Shown here piece after piece: positions 33,501 through 40,678 of a DNA stretch of 40,678 nt. The notes under the pieces were generated by a model, which was not told the DNA's origin, did not search any database, and saw only the letters and a list, made by a program, of their open reading frames with translations. This DNA is from Candidatus Aminicenantota bacterium (GTDB taxonomy: Bacteria; Acidobacteriota; Aminicenantia; Aminicenantales; Saccharicenantaceae), in contig JABLWX010000015.1 of the NCBI GenBank assembly GCA_013178315.1, positions 1 to 40,678 of the forward strand, given 5' to 3'. The translations under genes and the position numbers were made by a program. Position 1 is the stretch's first letter, and each line of letters starts with the position of its first letter.

Positions 33501-33866
33501 GCGGCCCAGAACGGGCGTGTAGGTCAGGCGGACCGGGACGCCGCCTTCGGCCGGCATCAGGAATACTTCCCGGTTGCCGTCGTACTCGCCGGTAAAGGCG
33601 ATGAACTTACCATCTGGCGAAAACCTGGCAAAGGCTTCATAGCCCACATGGGAGGTCAGCCGTCTGGCCACCCCGCCCGCCGCCGGCACCGAGTACAGGT
33701 CACCGGCATAGGAAAAGACCACCAGGTCCTTGTAGATGGCTGGAAAGCGCAGGACCCTGGCTTCCTCTGCCGCGTGCAATCTGGCCGCGCCGGCCAAAGC
33801 CAGCAGAATCAGGAAAAAAACCAGAATACCGATAGAATGCTTTACCCGGAAAAGCCTGGAAATCAT
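30564..33866 (-). CDS. Exported tricorn-type S41 protease with beta-propeller domains
   Basis: A 1100-residue homologue of tricorn protease. A signal peptide (1-32) leads into about a dozen WD40/PD40-like propeller repeats (40-550; SPDGK/SPDGR motifs), then a low-complexity linker rich in Ala, Lys, Glu and Pro (about 555-600), a core domain with H767 in LNAGHTYV, a PDZ domain (about 785-870) and the S41 domain with RGNGGGN (938-944), the nucleophile S990 in SASDGD and an acidic GEGVEPD near 1048-1054. Archaeal tricorn has Ser before the His (S745-H746); here it is Gly766. Archaeal tricorn is cytosolic, whereas this one is exported. AAGGAG is 6 nt before the ATG. It probably degrades peptides in the periplasm. 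Confidence 0.93.
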   Translation of the reverse strand: MISRLFRVKHSIGILVFFLILLALAGAARLHAAEEARVLRFPAIYKDLVVFSYAGDLYSVPAAGGVARRLTSHVGYEAFARFSPDGKFIAFTGEYDGNREVFLMPAEGGVPVRLTYTPVLGRDDISDRMGPNNIVMGWTPDGQKIIFRSRMAEWNDFNGQLYLVPRDGGTPEELPLPRGGFCSFSPDGQKLAFNRIFREFRTWKRYRGGMVDDIWVYDFKTKKTENITNNGASDIIPMWSGNRIYFLSDRDENKRFNLYVYNTETGETRKVTDFKDYDIKFPSLGPDSIVFENGGYLYKLDLASEKVSRIPVHIADDQVVARTELVKVADRVNTWDIAPDGARAVFGARGEIFTVPAKNGNTRNLTGTPGVHERDVAWSPDGRWIAFISDKTGREEVYIIPQDGSGPAVQLTSDGECYKYAPLWSPDGKKLLWSDRMFRLRYVDVEKKQVVEVARSKFWEINDYTWSPDSAWIAFSDQAENGMQKVYIHNLNSKETVEITDSWYSSYSPCFSADGKYLFFVSDRDFSPVYSRTEWNHAYLNMSRIYLVTLTREVKSPFEPKSDEVKVAAAEATAPEKPKIEKPVAAKPAAEKLAVRVDKEGIKDRIVALPVEVSGYFGLTSVGDKLFYMKRSFGDRQTSLKFYDLGKLEEKDLGSVNGYVISADKKKMLVQQGRDFAIIDLPAGPIKIEDKLNLSELEMWLDRKAEWAQIFDECWRQMKDFFYAPNMHGVDWEKVRAQYEPLARAVNHRADLTYVIGEMIGELNAGHTYVGGGDLPKVDRVNVGRLGARLERDRSGYYLIKKILAGQNWDRSLRSPLTEVGVNVKEGEYIIAVNGKPVNQVKDIYELLVNTAGKQVTLKINSQPSDKGAREVVVVPIETENSLYYYNWVKKNTEYVSRATGGKVAYIHVPDMGVTGLNEFVKHFYPQVDKKALIIDVRGNGGGNVSPMLIERLARQAVMMDIARGSVPRPDPEALIMGPKVCLINEFSASDGDIFPYRFKRMQLGKLIGKRTWGGVVGIRGTLPLVDGGYLNKPEFATFSLEGQWIIEGEGVEPDIYLDNDPAKEYEGIDEQLNKAIELILEELKTREPKLPAVPPYPKK

Positions 33867-33901
33867 GGTGAGCTCCTTAATCCAAGATATCAGACTACCA
33901 T

Positions 33902-33929
33902 TTTATAGTTTGCCCGAACGTTTTATCAA
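33902..33929 (-). promoter_or_regulatory. Sigma70-type promoter for the tricorn-M28 operon
   Basis: On the minus strand TTGATA (33924-33929) and TATAAA (33902-33907), each 5 of 6, are spaced 16 nt. The start would lie near 33895, leaving a leader of about 28 nt with the AAGGAG site. Confidence 0.5.
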
Positions 33930-34120
33930 GAAAAATATCTGATGTTCACCGGCACATACGAACGCGGCCTGGTCAGCGCGCCCTTTTCTTTAACCACTGC
34001 CTTAAGGACATAAATCGCTGTGAATATCAGGGCAAACAGGCTAATCGCGCAAGACATATTTTTTACTGTGACCGCGGGTAATATAGATTGCCAAATTATC
34101 ACGGCCGGAAAAGAGCCGGT

Positions 34121-34149
34121 TTGACTATTTGAATAATTTATTTTATTTT
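34121..34149 (+). promoter_or_regulatory. Putative promoter for the ZIP transporter gene
   Basis: TTGACT (34121-34126), 17 nt and TATTTT (34144-34149) precede the ATG at 34164. Transcription would start about 7 nt before the ATG, which lacks a ribosome binding site. Confidence 0.4.
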
Positions 34150-34163
34150 CCAATTTGCCGAAC

Positions 34164-34970
34164 ATGAGTTTTGCGACGCTCTCACCCATACTTCAGGCTT
34201 TCCTGGCTACCATGTTCACCTACCTGATGACCGCGACCGGGGCGGCCTCGGTGCTTTTCCTCAAGAAGGTTAATCGGCGAATCCTGGACCTGATGCTGGG
34301 TTTTGCCGGCGGGGTGATGATCGCCGCCAGCTTCTGGTCCCTGCTGGCCCCGGCCCTGGAGATGTCAAAAAACCGCAGCCTGCCGATGTGGTTTCCCCCG
34401 GCTGCGGGCTTCCTGGCCGGAGCCGGTTTTCTTTTCGCCCTGGACCGGACCCTCCCCCACCTTCATCTCTTCCTGCCGGAAGAGCTGGCCGAGGGACTCA
34501 AAACTCACTGGCGGAAAACCACCCTGCTGGTCCTGGCCATCACCCTCCACAACATTCCCGAAGGCCTGGCCGTGGGTGTAGCCTTCGGAGCGGCCTCGCT
34601 CGAAGTACCACGGGCCACCCTGGGTGGAGCGATCGCCCTGACCCTGGGATTAGGTCTGCAAAATCTGCCCGAAGGCCTGGCCGTTTCCGGGCCGTTGCGG
34701 GCAGCGGGACTCAGCCGCCGAAAGAGCTTTTTCCTCGGTCAGCTATCTGGGTTGGTGGAGCCTGCGGCCGGAGTCCTCGGGGCCCTGGCCGTGACCAGGA
34801 TGATTTCCATCCTGCCCTATGCCCTGGCCTTTGCCGCCGGGGCCATGATCTTCGTGGTGGTGGAGGAAGTGATTCCCGAATCGCAGCAGAGCGGAAAATC
34901 AGACCTGGCCACCATCGGTCTCATCCTGGGTTTCCTGTTGATGATGATCCTGGACGTGGCCCTGGGCTGA
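34164..34970 (+). CDS. ZIP-family metal transporter
   Basis: A 268-residue inner-membrane protein with about eight hydrophobic helices, of the ZIP family (GufA-like), which imports Zn2+ or related divalent metals. The two metal-site helices are clear: TLHNIPEGLAVG (TM4) and LQNLPEGLAVSG (TM5). A further acidic cluster VVEEVIPE lies in the last third. A short loop with HLHLF between helices 3 and 4 may bind metal. The frame is open to a TTG at 34155, but the ATG at 34164 is preferred. No Shine-Dalgarno sequence is seen. It is convergent with the metzincin-TPR gene, with only 12 bp between their stop codons. Metal specificity is not determined by the sequence. Confidence 0.92.
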   Translation: MSFATLSPILQAFLATMFTYLMTATGAASVLFLKKVNRRILDLMLGFAGGVMIAASFWSLLAPALEMSKNRSLPMWFPPAAGFLAGAGFLFALDRTLPHLHLFLPEELAEGLKTHWRKTTLLVLAITLHNIPEGLAVGVAFGAASLEVPRATLGGAIALTLGLGLQNLPEGLAVSGPLRAAGLSRRKSFFLGQLSGLVEPAAGVLGALAVTRMISILPYALAFAAGAMIFVVVEEVIPESQQSGKSDLATIGLILGFLLMMILDVALG

Positions 34971-34982
34971 GCCGACCCCTGA

Positions 34983-37058
34983 TTACTTCTTTACTTTTTT
35001 CCTGAGTTCATCCACAAAATTCGGGTCCACCCGGAAACCGCTCTGCAGGGCCTTCAGGCAGAACTCCCAGCTCTGCTCGTACTGGCCGCGGCGGTAATAG
35101 ATAACGGCCAGGTTATTATAGATGGGGCCATTTCCCGGATGCTGGGGATTCAGGGCCACCGCCTTCAGGAACAATTCCAGGGCGCGCTCATCATTGGCCA
35201 GTGAATATTCCACCGCAGCCAGGTTGAGCACCGTGTCGCGGTCGAGCGGGTTAATTTCCAGGGACCGGTTCAGCGCTTCCCGGGCTTCGTTGAGCCTGTT
35301 CTGCTGGGCCAGGGCTATACCCAGATTGTTAAAGGCCACCGCCAGGTCCGGCTGGAGCCTGAGAGCTTCCCCGGCTGCCTTCTCGGCTTCCTTCCAGTCC
35401 TTTCTGGCCAGATGGGCAAAGCTCAAATTCACATAGAGAGCGGGACTTCCGTGGCCGAGCTCCCTGGCCCGCTCGAAGTTCCTAATGGCTTCGTCCCAGT
35501 TTTTTTCCTGGAGGTAGCTCAATCCCAGCCCGGCATAAGCTTCGGCAAAAAGCGGGTCCGCCCCGATGGCCTTCAAAAAATATTCCCGGGCTTCATCCCG
35601 GCGCTTCAGGTCGGAAGCAACCAGGCCCAGGTTGTAAAGGGCCTTTTCGTTCTTCGGGTTCCTGGCCAGTGCCTTTTTATAATAATTGATGGCCTCTTCC
35701 AGCTGCCCGCTCTGCCGCAGGATGTTGCCTTTCATGTTATAAGCCGCGGTCATCCCGGGGTCGAGGGCCAGGGCCTTTTCCACGCAGTCCGCAGCCCGTG
35801 TCAGGTCCTTCTGTTTCAAGTAGACTTCGGCCAGGTTGGCGTAGGCCAGGGCAAACTCACCGTGAAGCTCGACAGCCTTCTGAAATTCTCTCTCCGCTTC
35901 CGGCAGCCTGTCCTGCCGGAGGTATATTTCCCCAAGGTTGTTATGGGCCTCGATAAAATCAGGCCTGGCCCGGAGTACCTCAAGATAGATTTTTTCGGCC
36001 TCGGCCAGGCGGTTCTGGCGGCCGTAGGCAATACCCAGGTTGTACAGAACCCTGACCTGCCCGGGTCGGTCTTTCAGGATTCTCTGGTAGAGCTGGATGG
36101 CTTCATCCACCCTGCTGGCCCTCCTCAGGGCTATGGCCTTCAGGTTGAGGGCTTCGTAACTTCCTGGACTCATCACCAGGGCTTCGTCGCAATACTCAAC
36201 GGCCCTCCCGTATTCTCCCTTTTCCAGTTGAAGCTGGGCCAGCATCAGCGAGCAATCGGCCAGGCAGATAGCCCTTTTCTGGGCCGGGAACGGAAGTCGG
36301 CTGGCCGGAACTTTTCCCCCGAACAGTCTCTTAATTTCCTTATCGTTGAGAATTCTCTGCCGGATTCCAAGGTATATTTTTTCCAGTTCTCCCCTGGTGC
36401 TCTCCGGAAAAGGAAATCCAAACGGTCGGAAGTGGCGCTGTCGGCCAAGCCGGATGATTTCCTGGTTGTCCCGGTCGAAGGTCTGGCCTTCGCCCCCGCA
36501 GCTCATTATCGAGCTGGCCAGGGGAATGTGAACTGCTCCGAAAACATGCCCCAGCTCGTGCAGCAGAAGTTTCTTCAACTTGTAGCGGTCCGGGGTGTAG
36601 ATGACCACCACCGTGCCCACCCGGAAAAGGGAAAAACCGGTATATTCCAGCTCCAGGTCGGGCTGGGCGGTTACGGCTATCAGAATATCGGCTCCCCGCT
36701 TCAGCTCGGCCCGGTCCAGGTCTTCGGCCAACTCCTCCAGGCTCCGGGCTTCATCCGGCGACTGCCAGCGGTCCCAGCCCTGCCAGCGGAAGCGGAGGTC
36801 AAAGAGCTTTTCAAACTCCCGGCTCACCTCCCGAAGCAGGCCTTCCACCCGTTCCCTGGAAACCAGCCGGGCCTCCAGCTCCTCGTCGGCCGCCAGCCGG
36901 ATGCTTATTTCCCTGATTTCACCGGGGCTGGCCACTGGTTGGTTCATCACCGGTTGGGGGGTGTGATAACCGTCGTGTTCAGCCGGTACGGGAGAGGAAT
37001 AGCCAGACCAGGCCACGAGAAAAAGGAGGAGCATACAATAAGCCACCCGCCTGAGCAT
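34983..37058 (-). CDS. Exported metzincin-like metalloprotease fused to TPR repeats
   Basis: A 691-residue protein numbered from the ATG at 37056-37058 (an upstream in-frame TTG adds one codon). A signal peptide (1-22) is followed by a protease-like domain (about 45-240) with HELGHVFGAVH, giving zinc ligands H167, H171 and H177 and catalytic E168, and a possible Met-turn at M185 in SSIMS. These are hallmarks of metzincins. A linker and about twelve TPRs (from about 265 to the end) follow. The substrate is unknown; the TPRs could recruit it. The gene starts 42 bp after the RND pump gene on the same strand and probably shares its transcript. A small hairpin (CCCG/CGGG) in the gap lacks a T tract. 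Confidence 0.85.
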   Translation of the reverse strand: MLRRVAYCMLLLFLVAWSGYSSPVPAEHDGYHTPQPVMNQPVASPGEIREISIRLAADEELEARLVSRERVEGLLREVSREFEKLFDLRFRWQGWDRWQSPDEARSLEELAEDLDRAELKRGADILIAVTAQPDLELEYTGFSLFRVGTVVVIYTPDRYKLKKLLLHELGHVFGAVHIPLASSIMSCGGEGQTFDRDNQEIIRLGRQRHFRPFGFPFPESTRGELEKIYLGIRQRILNDKEIKRLFGGKVPASRLPFPAQKRAICLADCSLMLAQLQLEKGEYGRAVEYCDEALVMSPGSYEALNLKAIALRRASRVDEAIQLYQRILKDRPGQVRVLYNLGIAYGRQNRLAEAEKIYLEVLRARPDFIEAHNNLGEIYLRQDRLPEAEREFQKAVELHGEFALAYANLAEVYLKQKDLTRAADCVEKALALDPGMTAAYNMKGNILRQSGQLEEAINYYKKALARNPKNEKALYNLGLVASDLKRRDEAREYFLKAIGADPLFAEAYAGLGLSYLQEKNWDEAIRNFERARELGHGSPALYVNLSFAHLARKDWKEAEKAAGEALRLQPDLAVAFNNLGIALAQQNRLNEAREALNRSLEINPLDRDTVLNLAAVEYSLANDERALELFLKAVALNPQHPGNGPIYNNLAVIYYRRGQYEQSWEFCLKALQSGFRVDPNFVDELRKKVKK

Positions 37059-37100
37059 CAATTAGATAATACCCGAATTTTTTCCGGGCAGGAAGCCGGC

Positions 37101-40100
37101 TCAGGCTTTCCTGGCTCTTTTCTGCTCAAACAGAGAATAGACCACCGGAATGACCACCAGGGTGATGAAGGTGGAGCTGGTCAGACCGCCGATAACCGTC
37201 CTGGCCAGGGGGGCCTGAACTTCGCTTCCTTCCCCCAGCCCGATGGCCATGGGCAACATGGCGATGATGGTGGTCAGAGCCGTCATCAGGATGGGGCGCA
37301 GCCTTCTCCGGCCAGCCTCTTTGATGGCCTCCATCATTTCCATGCCGTCTCGATCCCGGAGCAGGTTGGTATAATCCACCAGAAGGATGGCGTTGTTGAC
37401 CACGATCCCGCCCAGCATGATTAAACCGATGTAGGTCTGAACGTTCAGGGTGGTATTGGTCAGAATGAGTATCAGCACCACTCCGATGATGGCCAGGGGC
37501 ACCGAGAACATGACGATCAGCGGGTCGCGCAGCGACTCGTAGAGCATGGCCATGACCATGTAGACCAGGAACAGGGCCAGGATGATGGCCAGCATCAGCT
37601 CCCGGTTGGCTTTCTGCTGTTCCTCGTAATCCCCGGTAAAGTTTATGACGAAATCGCGGGGCACGGGAACAACCCTCAGGGCCCGGCGAGCATCGCGGAT
37701 GACCGAGCCCAGGTCGCGGTCGGCTATCTCTCCGGAAACGGTGATGACCCTCTCCCGGTCGCGCCGTTCAATCTGCTGCGGTCCCCTTTCTTCCCGGACC
37801 TCGATGACGTTCCGCAGGCTGACCGGCTCACCGATGGCATTGGTAATGGTCAGGTCCAGGATCTCGTTAAGGTCCAGCTTCTCTGAATCCTTGACCCTGA
37901 CCAGGATCCGGTACTCCCGACCGCCTTCGCGGAAGTAGCTGGCCTGGGAACCGGACAGAATGGTCATGATGAAATTTCCGATCTGGTTGACCGAAAGCCT
38001 CATGTCGGAAGCCTTCTGGCGGTCGACCACCAGGTGGCGTTCCGGCGTTCCTTCCAGCCGGCTGACGCGGACGTCGGTCACGCCCCTGATTTTTGTGACC
38101 ACGTTCTTGACCTGCTCGGCCAGGCTCTGGGCCACCTTCATGTCGTAGCCGCGGACCTCGATCTGCAACCTCTCGGCCCCGCCGCCTCCCCTCATGCCAA
38201 ACATCATCTGGCCGCCCGAGGCCCTGGTCCGGACCAGGGCTCCCGGAACTCCGGAGAGCTTGCGGCCGAGGTCGGCTGCGATTTCCATGCTGGAGCGGGT
38301 TCTCTGTGATTTCGGGACGAGCTTCAGGGTGATGTTTCCCTGGTTGGCCCCACCGCGCCAGCCGCCGCTTCCGGCCCTCTCCTCGATCGATTCAATTTCC
38401 GGGACATACATCTTGGCCAGGTTGACCACTTCCCTGAGCTTCTGGTCCATGACCGAAAGCCTGGTACCCACTTCCATTTCGACGGTGATGGAGACTTCGC
38501 CCTCGTCGGTCTGGGGCATATACTCCCGTCCCACAAACCTGAACAGAAAGATGCTGACCAGGAGTAGGATTCCGGTAATCAGCAGCACCCGTGGCCGGTG
38601 ATGGAGGCTGTAATTCAGGAGATTTTTGTAAGAGTTCTCCATCCTGGCGAAGAGTTCCTTGGCTTTAACCGCCAGCCTGGAATGATGGTAGTGGCCCATT
38701 TCTTCTTCCTTGAGAATCTTGCTGGACAGCATCGGCACCAGGGTCAGGGCCACAACCAGGGAGCAGGCCAGCGAAAAGGCCACCACGTAGGCCAGCTGCT
38801 TGAACATGATGCCCGAGGCTCCCCGGACGAACAGCATCGGCATGAAGACGATGACCGTGGTCACGGTGCTGGCGATGATGGCCGAGGTGACCTCCTTGGC
38901 CCCGTTGACCGCCGCCTGCATCAGCGGCTTACCCTCTTCCTCCCGCATGCGGAAGATATTTTCCAGGACCACGATGGAGCTATCGACCATCATGCCTATT
39001 CCCAGGGCCAGGCCGCCCAGGCTCATGACGTTCAGGGTAAAACCGTTGAAGTAAATCAGGGTAAAGGTGGCGATGATGGAAATCGGGATGGACAGGGCAA
39101 TGACCAGGGTGCTCCTGAAGTTTACCAGGAAGAACAGCAGGACAAAGATGGCCAGAAGACCACCGTACAGGGCCGAGTCGCCGACGTTGCTGATGGCATT
39201 CTTGATGTAGCGGGCACTATCCCGGAGAGTGATGAACTTGAACTGGGGATAATCTTCCTGGAGGCTCTTGATTTCCTTGAGGACTCCGTCCACCACCTTA
39301 ACCGTATTTTGGCCAGACTGCTTGTAAACGGCCAGCCTGACCCCTTCCAGGTCGTTGATGCGGGCCACCCGGGTAATGCGCCGAAAAGTATCCTCGACAC
39401 TGGCAATGTCCCTGACCCGTATGGCTGCCCCATCCCTGACCGCGATGATGGTCTCCCTGATCTGGTCGACGTTGGTATAAACCCCGGGTATCCTGATGGT
39501 AATCTCGTAGTTTCCCTTCTCGATGGTACCGGCCGGGATATCAATATTTTCCTGGCGCAGCTTGCTGATGATGGTATCGAGTGGCAGGCCCAGGGCCTTG
39601 ACCTTGTCCGGCATCAGGTTTATCTGGATTTCCCTTTCCCGGCCGCCCCAGACTTCTATCGAGGCCACGCCGGGGACTCTTTCCAGGCGGTAGGTCATCT
39701 GCTCGTCGATGATCTTCCGGACCTGGATGGGGTCGAGCTCGGTCAGGACACCCATCATCAGGACTGGCATCTGGGCCGGGTCGAACTTCCTCAGGGTCGG
39801 TCGCTGGACTTCTTCCGGGAAACGGCCGATGATCCGGTCGATTCTTTCCCGGATGTCATTGGCCGCCTCTTCCAGGTCCGTACCCCAGGCAAACATGACC
39901 CGGACCGTGCTCGAACCCTGGGAAGAAACCGAATAAATTTCTTCGACCCCGGGAACCGAGCTCAGGGCTTCTTCAATCGGCCTGGTAATGATCTGTTCCA
40001 TCTCTTCAGGAGCGGTGTTGCCGTAGGAGGTGGAAACATTCAAGGTCGGGTAGGTTATATCTGGCATCAGGTCAATCGGGATCCGGCTCAGCGAGATGAA

Positions 40101-40175
40101 GCCCAGGACGATGACCACCAGGGTCAGCATTATCACAAAAATCGGCCGTTTTATCGAAAATTCAGATAAACTCAT
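37101..40175 (-). CDS. RND-family (HAE1-type) multidrug efflux pump inner-membrane subunit
   Basis: A 1024-residue proton-driven transporter that would work as a trimer with a periplasmic adaptor and an outer-membrane channel. It opens with MSLSEFSIKRPIF, followed by TM1, a large periplasmic loop, a TM2-TM6 block, a second periplasmic loop and TM7-TM12. TM4 has GIGMMVDSSIVVLENI, where the Asp is the expected proton-relay residue. Length and duplicated organisation are normal. Of two adjacent ATGs (40178 and 40175) the second is 5 nt from GGAGG and is chosen; the frame also extends to a TTG at 40187. The adaptor gene ends 41 bp upstream. No outer-membrane channel gene is seen in the window. 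The substrate is unknown. Confidence 0.95.
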   Translation of the reverse strand: MSLSEFSIKRPIFVIMLTLVVIVLGFISLSRIPIDLMPDITYPTLNVSTSYGNTAPEEMEQIITRPIEEALSSVPGVEEIYSVSSQGSSTVRVMFAWGTDLEEAANDIRERIDRIIGRFPEEVQRPTLRKFDPAQMPVLMMGVLTELDPIQVRKIIDEQMTYRLERVPGVASIEVWGGREREIQINLMPDKVKALGLPLDTIISKLRQENIDIPAGTIEKGNYEITIRIPGVYTNVDQIRETIIAVRDGAAIRVRDIASVEDTFRRITRVARINDLEGVRLAVYKQSGQNTVKVVDGVLKEIKSLQEDYPQFKFITLRDSARYIKNAISNVGDSALYGGLLAIFVLLFFLVNFRSTLVIALSIPISIIATFTLIYFNGFTLNVMSLGGLALGIGMMVDSSIVVLENIFRMREEEGKPLMQAAVNGAKEVTSAIIASTVTTVIVFMPMLFVRGASGIMFKQLAYVVAFSLACSLVVALTLVPMLSSKILKEEEMGHYHHSRLAVKAKELFARMENSYKNLLNYSLHHRPRVLLITGILLLVSIFLFRFVGREYMPQTDEGEVSITVEMEVGTRLSVMDQKLREVVNLAKMYVPEIESIEERAGSGGWRGGANQGNITLKLVPKSQRTRSSMEIAADLGRKLSGVPGALVRTRASGGQMMFGMRGGGGAERLQIEVRGYDMKVAQSLAEQVKNVVTKIRGVTDVRVSRLEGTPERHLVVDRQKASDMRLSVNQIGNFIMTILSGSQASYFREGGREYRILVRVKDSEKLDLNEILDLTITNAIGEPVSLRNVIEVREERGPQQIERRDRERVITVSGEIADRDLGSVIRDARRALRVVPVPRDFVINFTGDYEEQQKANRELMLAIILALFLVYMVMAMLYESLRDPLIVMFSVPLAIIGVVLILILTNTTLNVQTYIGLIMLGGIVVNNAILLVDYTNLLRDRDGMEMMEAIKEAGRRRLRPILMTALTTIIAMLPMAIGLGEGSEVQAPLARTVIGGLTSSTFITLVVIPVVYSLFEQKRARKA

Positions 40176-40216
40176 CATTCCCTCCAATTTTCAGGTAGCG
40201 AAACCTGGAACATGGC

Positions 40217-40678
40217 TTATTTCCCCGGGCCGGAAGGTTTTCCCGGTTTCGGCTGGCCTTCTCCCGGCTTGGTCGGCTCTGGCAGGATGATGCTCATACC
40301 GTCCTGGAGAAGGTGTTGACCCAGGGTAACGACATATCCCTGCAGGCCGGCCGGTTCCAGGATCTCGGCCCTTTCGCCTTCGACAATTCCAACCGTAACC
40401 GGCTGAAAGGTGGCCTTTTTATTTTCCAGGTCGGCCAGGAAAACTCCCTGCCGGTCTCCCCTGGTGACCACGGCTCCGAAGGGCACCAGCCTGGCCTGGT
40501 CGCGCCTGGCAAACTCGATTTCGGCGTTGATGAACATCCCAGGCTTGAGCAGGCCATCCTCGTTGGGAATATCGACTTCCACCCTGGCCTGTCTCGAAGT
40601 CTCCTTTAGCAACGGAGCCACCCGTACCACCTTGCCATAAAATTTCCTTCCTGGAAAAACCGTGGAGCTTATTTCCAC
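40217..40678 (-). CDS. RND efflux periplasmic adaptor (membrane fusion protein), N-terminus outside the window
   Basis: The last 154 codons of an HlyD/AcrA-like adaptor. The frame is open to the right edge, so the GTG near 40678 is not the start. The visible part starts in the beta-barrel domain (FPGRKFYGKVVRVAP), continues with DGLLKPGMFINAEIEF, the family's most typical motif, then the membrane-proximal domain and ends in a Pro/Gly/Lys-rich tail of about 25 residues. The adaptor links the pump to its outer-membrane channel. Its position 41 bp before the pump gene confirms the assignment. The Pro-rich tail may be disordered. Confidence 0.9.
   Translation of the reverse strand: MEISSTVFPGRKFYGKVVRVAPLLKETSRQARVEVDIPNEDGLLKPGMFINAEIEFARRDQARLVPFGAVVTRGDRQGVFLADLENKKATFQPVTVGIVEGERAEILEPAGLQGYVVTLGQHLLQDGMSIILPEPTKPGEGQPKPGKPSGPGK

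Noticed and set aside
33926-34057. Possible 43-residue membrane microprotein (internal ATG in a leftward frame)
   Set aside because: It has one hydrophobic stretch, but no ribosome binding site, and it overlaps the tricorn promoter. Support is too weak.

Overview
The window is about 40.7 kb of bacterial chromosome from a moderately GC-rich, Gram-negative-type organism. It contains an RND efflux system, a tricorn-type protease, a transmembrane Ser/Thr kinase with C-terminal TPRs and many exported peptidases. Together these fit an Acidobacteriota or Candidatus Aminicenantes (OP8)-like lineage. That placement is inference from gene families; there is no rRNA, tRNA or other marker in the window that would fix it. 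I saw no phage, insertion sequence or CRISPR array.

Layout. (1) 1-6.6 kb: an edge-truncated lysine-ketoglutarate reductase gene runs leftward and diverges from a rightward cysS-yraN-M14 carboxypeptidase run. The 147-bp divergent region carries two good sigma70-type promoters, and the cysS promoter implies a leaderless mRNA. (2) 6.1-8.3 kb: folK and an exported N-acyl-D-amino-acid deacylase, leftward. (3) 8.5-15.4 kb: one 2199-residue secreted protein with its own promoter and a terminator-like leader hairpin. It has a sialidase-like propeller, two blocks of a perfectly registered NPNI[RV] pentapeptide repeat, several Ig-like domains, eight SBBP repeats and an unassigned C-terminus. (4) 15.5-22 kb: the Ser/Thr kinase-TPR receptor, a cysteine desulfurase-like enzyme, a two-cysteine DsrC protein and a PhoR-like histidine kinase without an adjacent response regulator. 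(5) 22-29 kb: an exported metallo-beta-lactamase-fold hydrolase, a SERCA-like Ca2+ ATPase, a MuiA-like DUF4139 protein and an Mrp-family ATPase. (6) 29-34 kb: an apparent operon of a tricorn-type protease followed by an M28 aminopeptidase. (7) 34-40.7 kb: a ZIP metal transporter convergent with an operon of RND adaptor, RND pump and an exported metzincin-like/TPR fusion.

Themes. Protein and amino-acid degradation recurs: an M14 carboxypeptidase, a D-aminoacylase, tricorn, M28 and saccharopine-pathway lysine breakdown. This suggests a peptide-using heterotroph. A second theme is sulfur handling (cysteine desulfurase facing DsrC), and a third is metal and toxin transport (Ca2+ ATPase, ZIP, RND).

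The most unusual sequences are the NPNI[RV] pentapeptide blocks inside the giant surface protein and the HExxHxxGxxH protease domain fused to about a dozen TPRs next to the RND pump.
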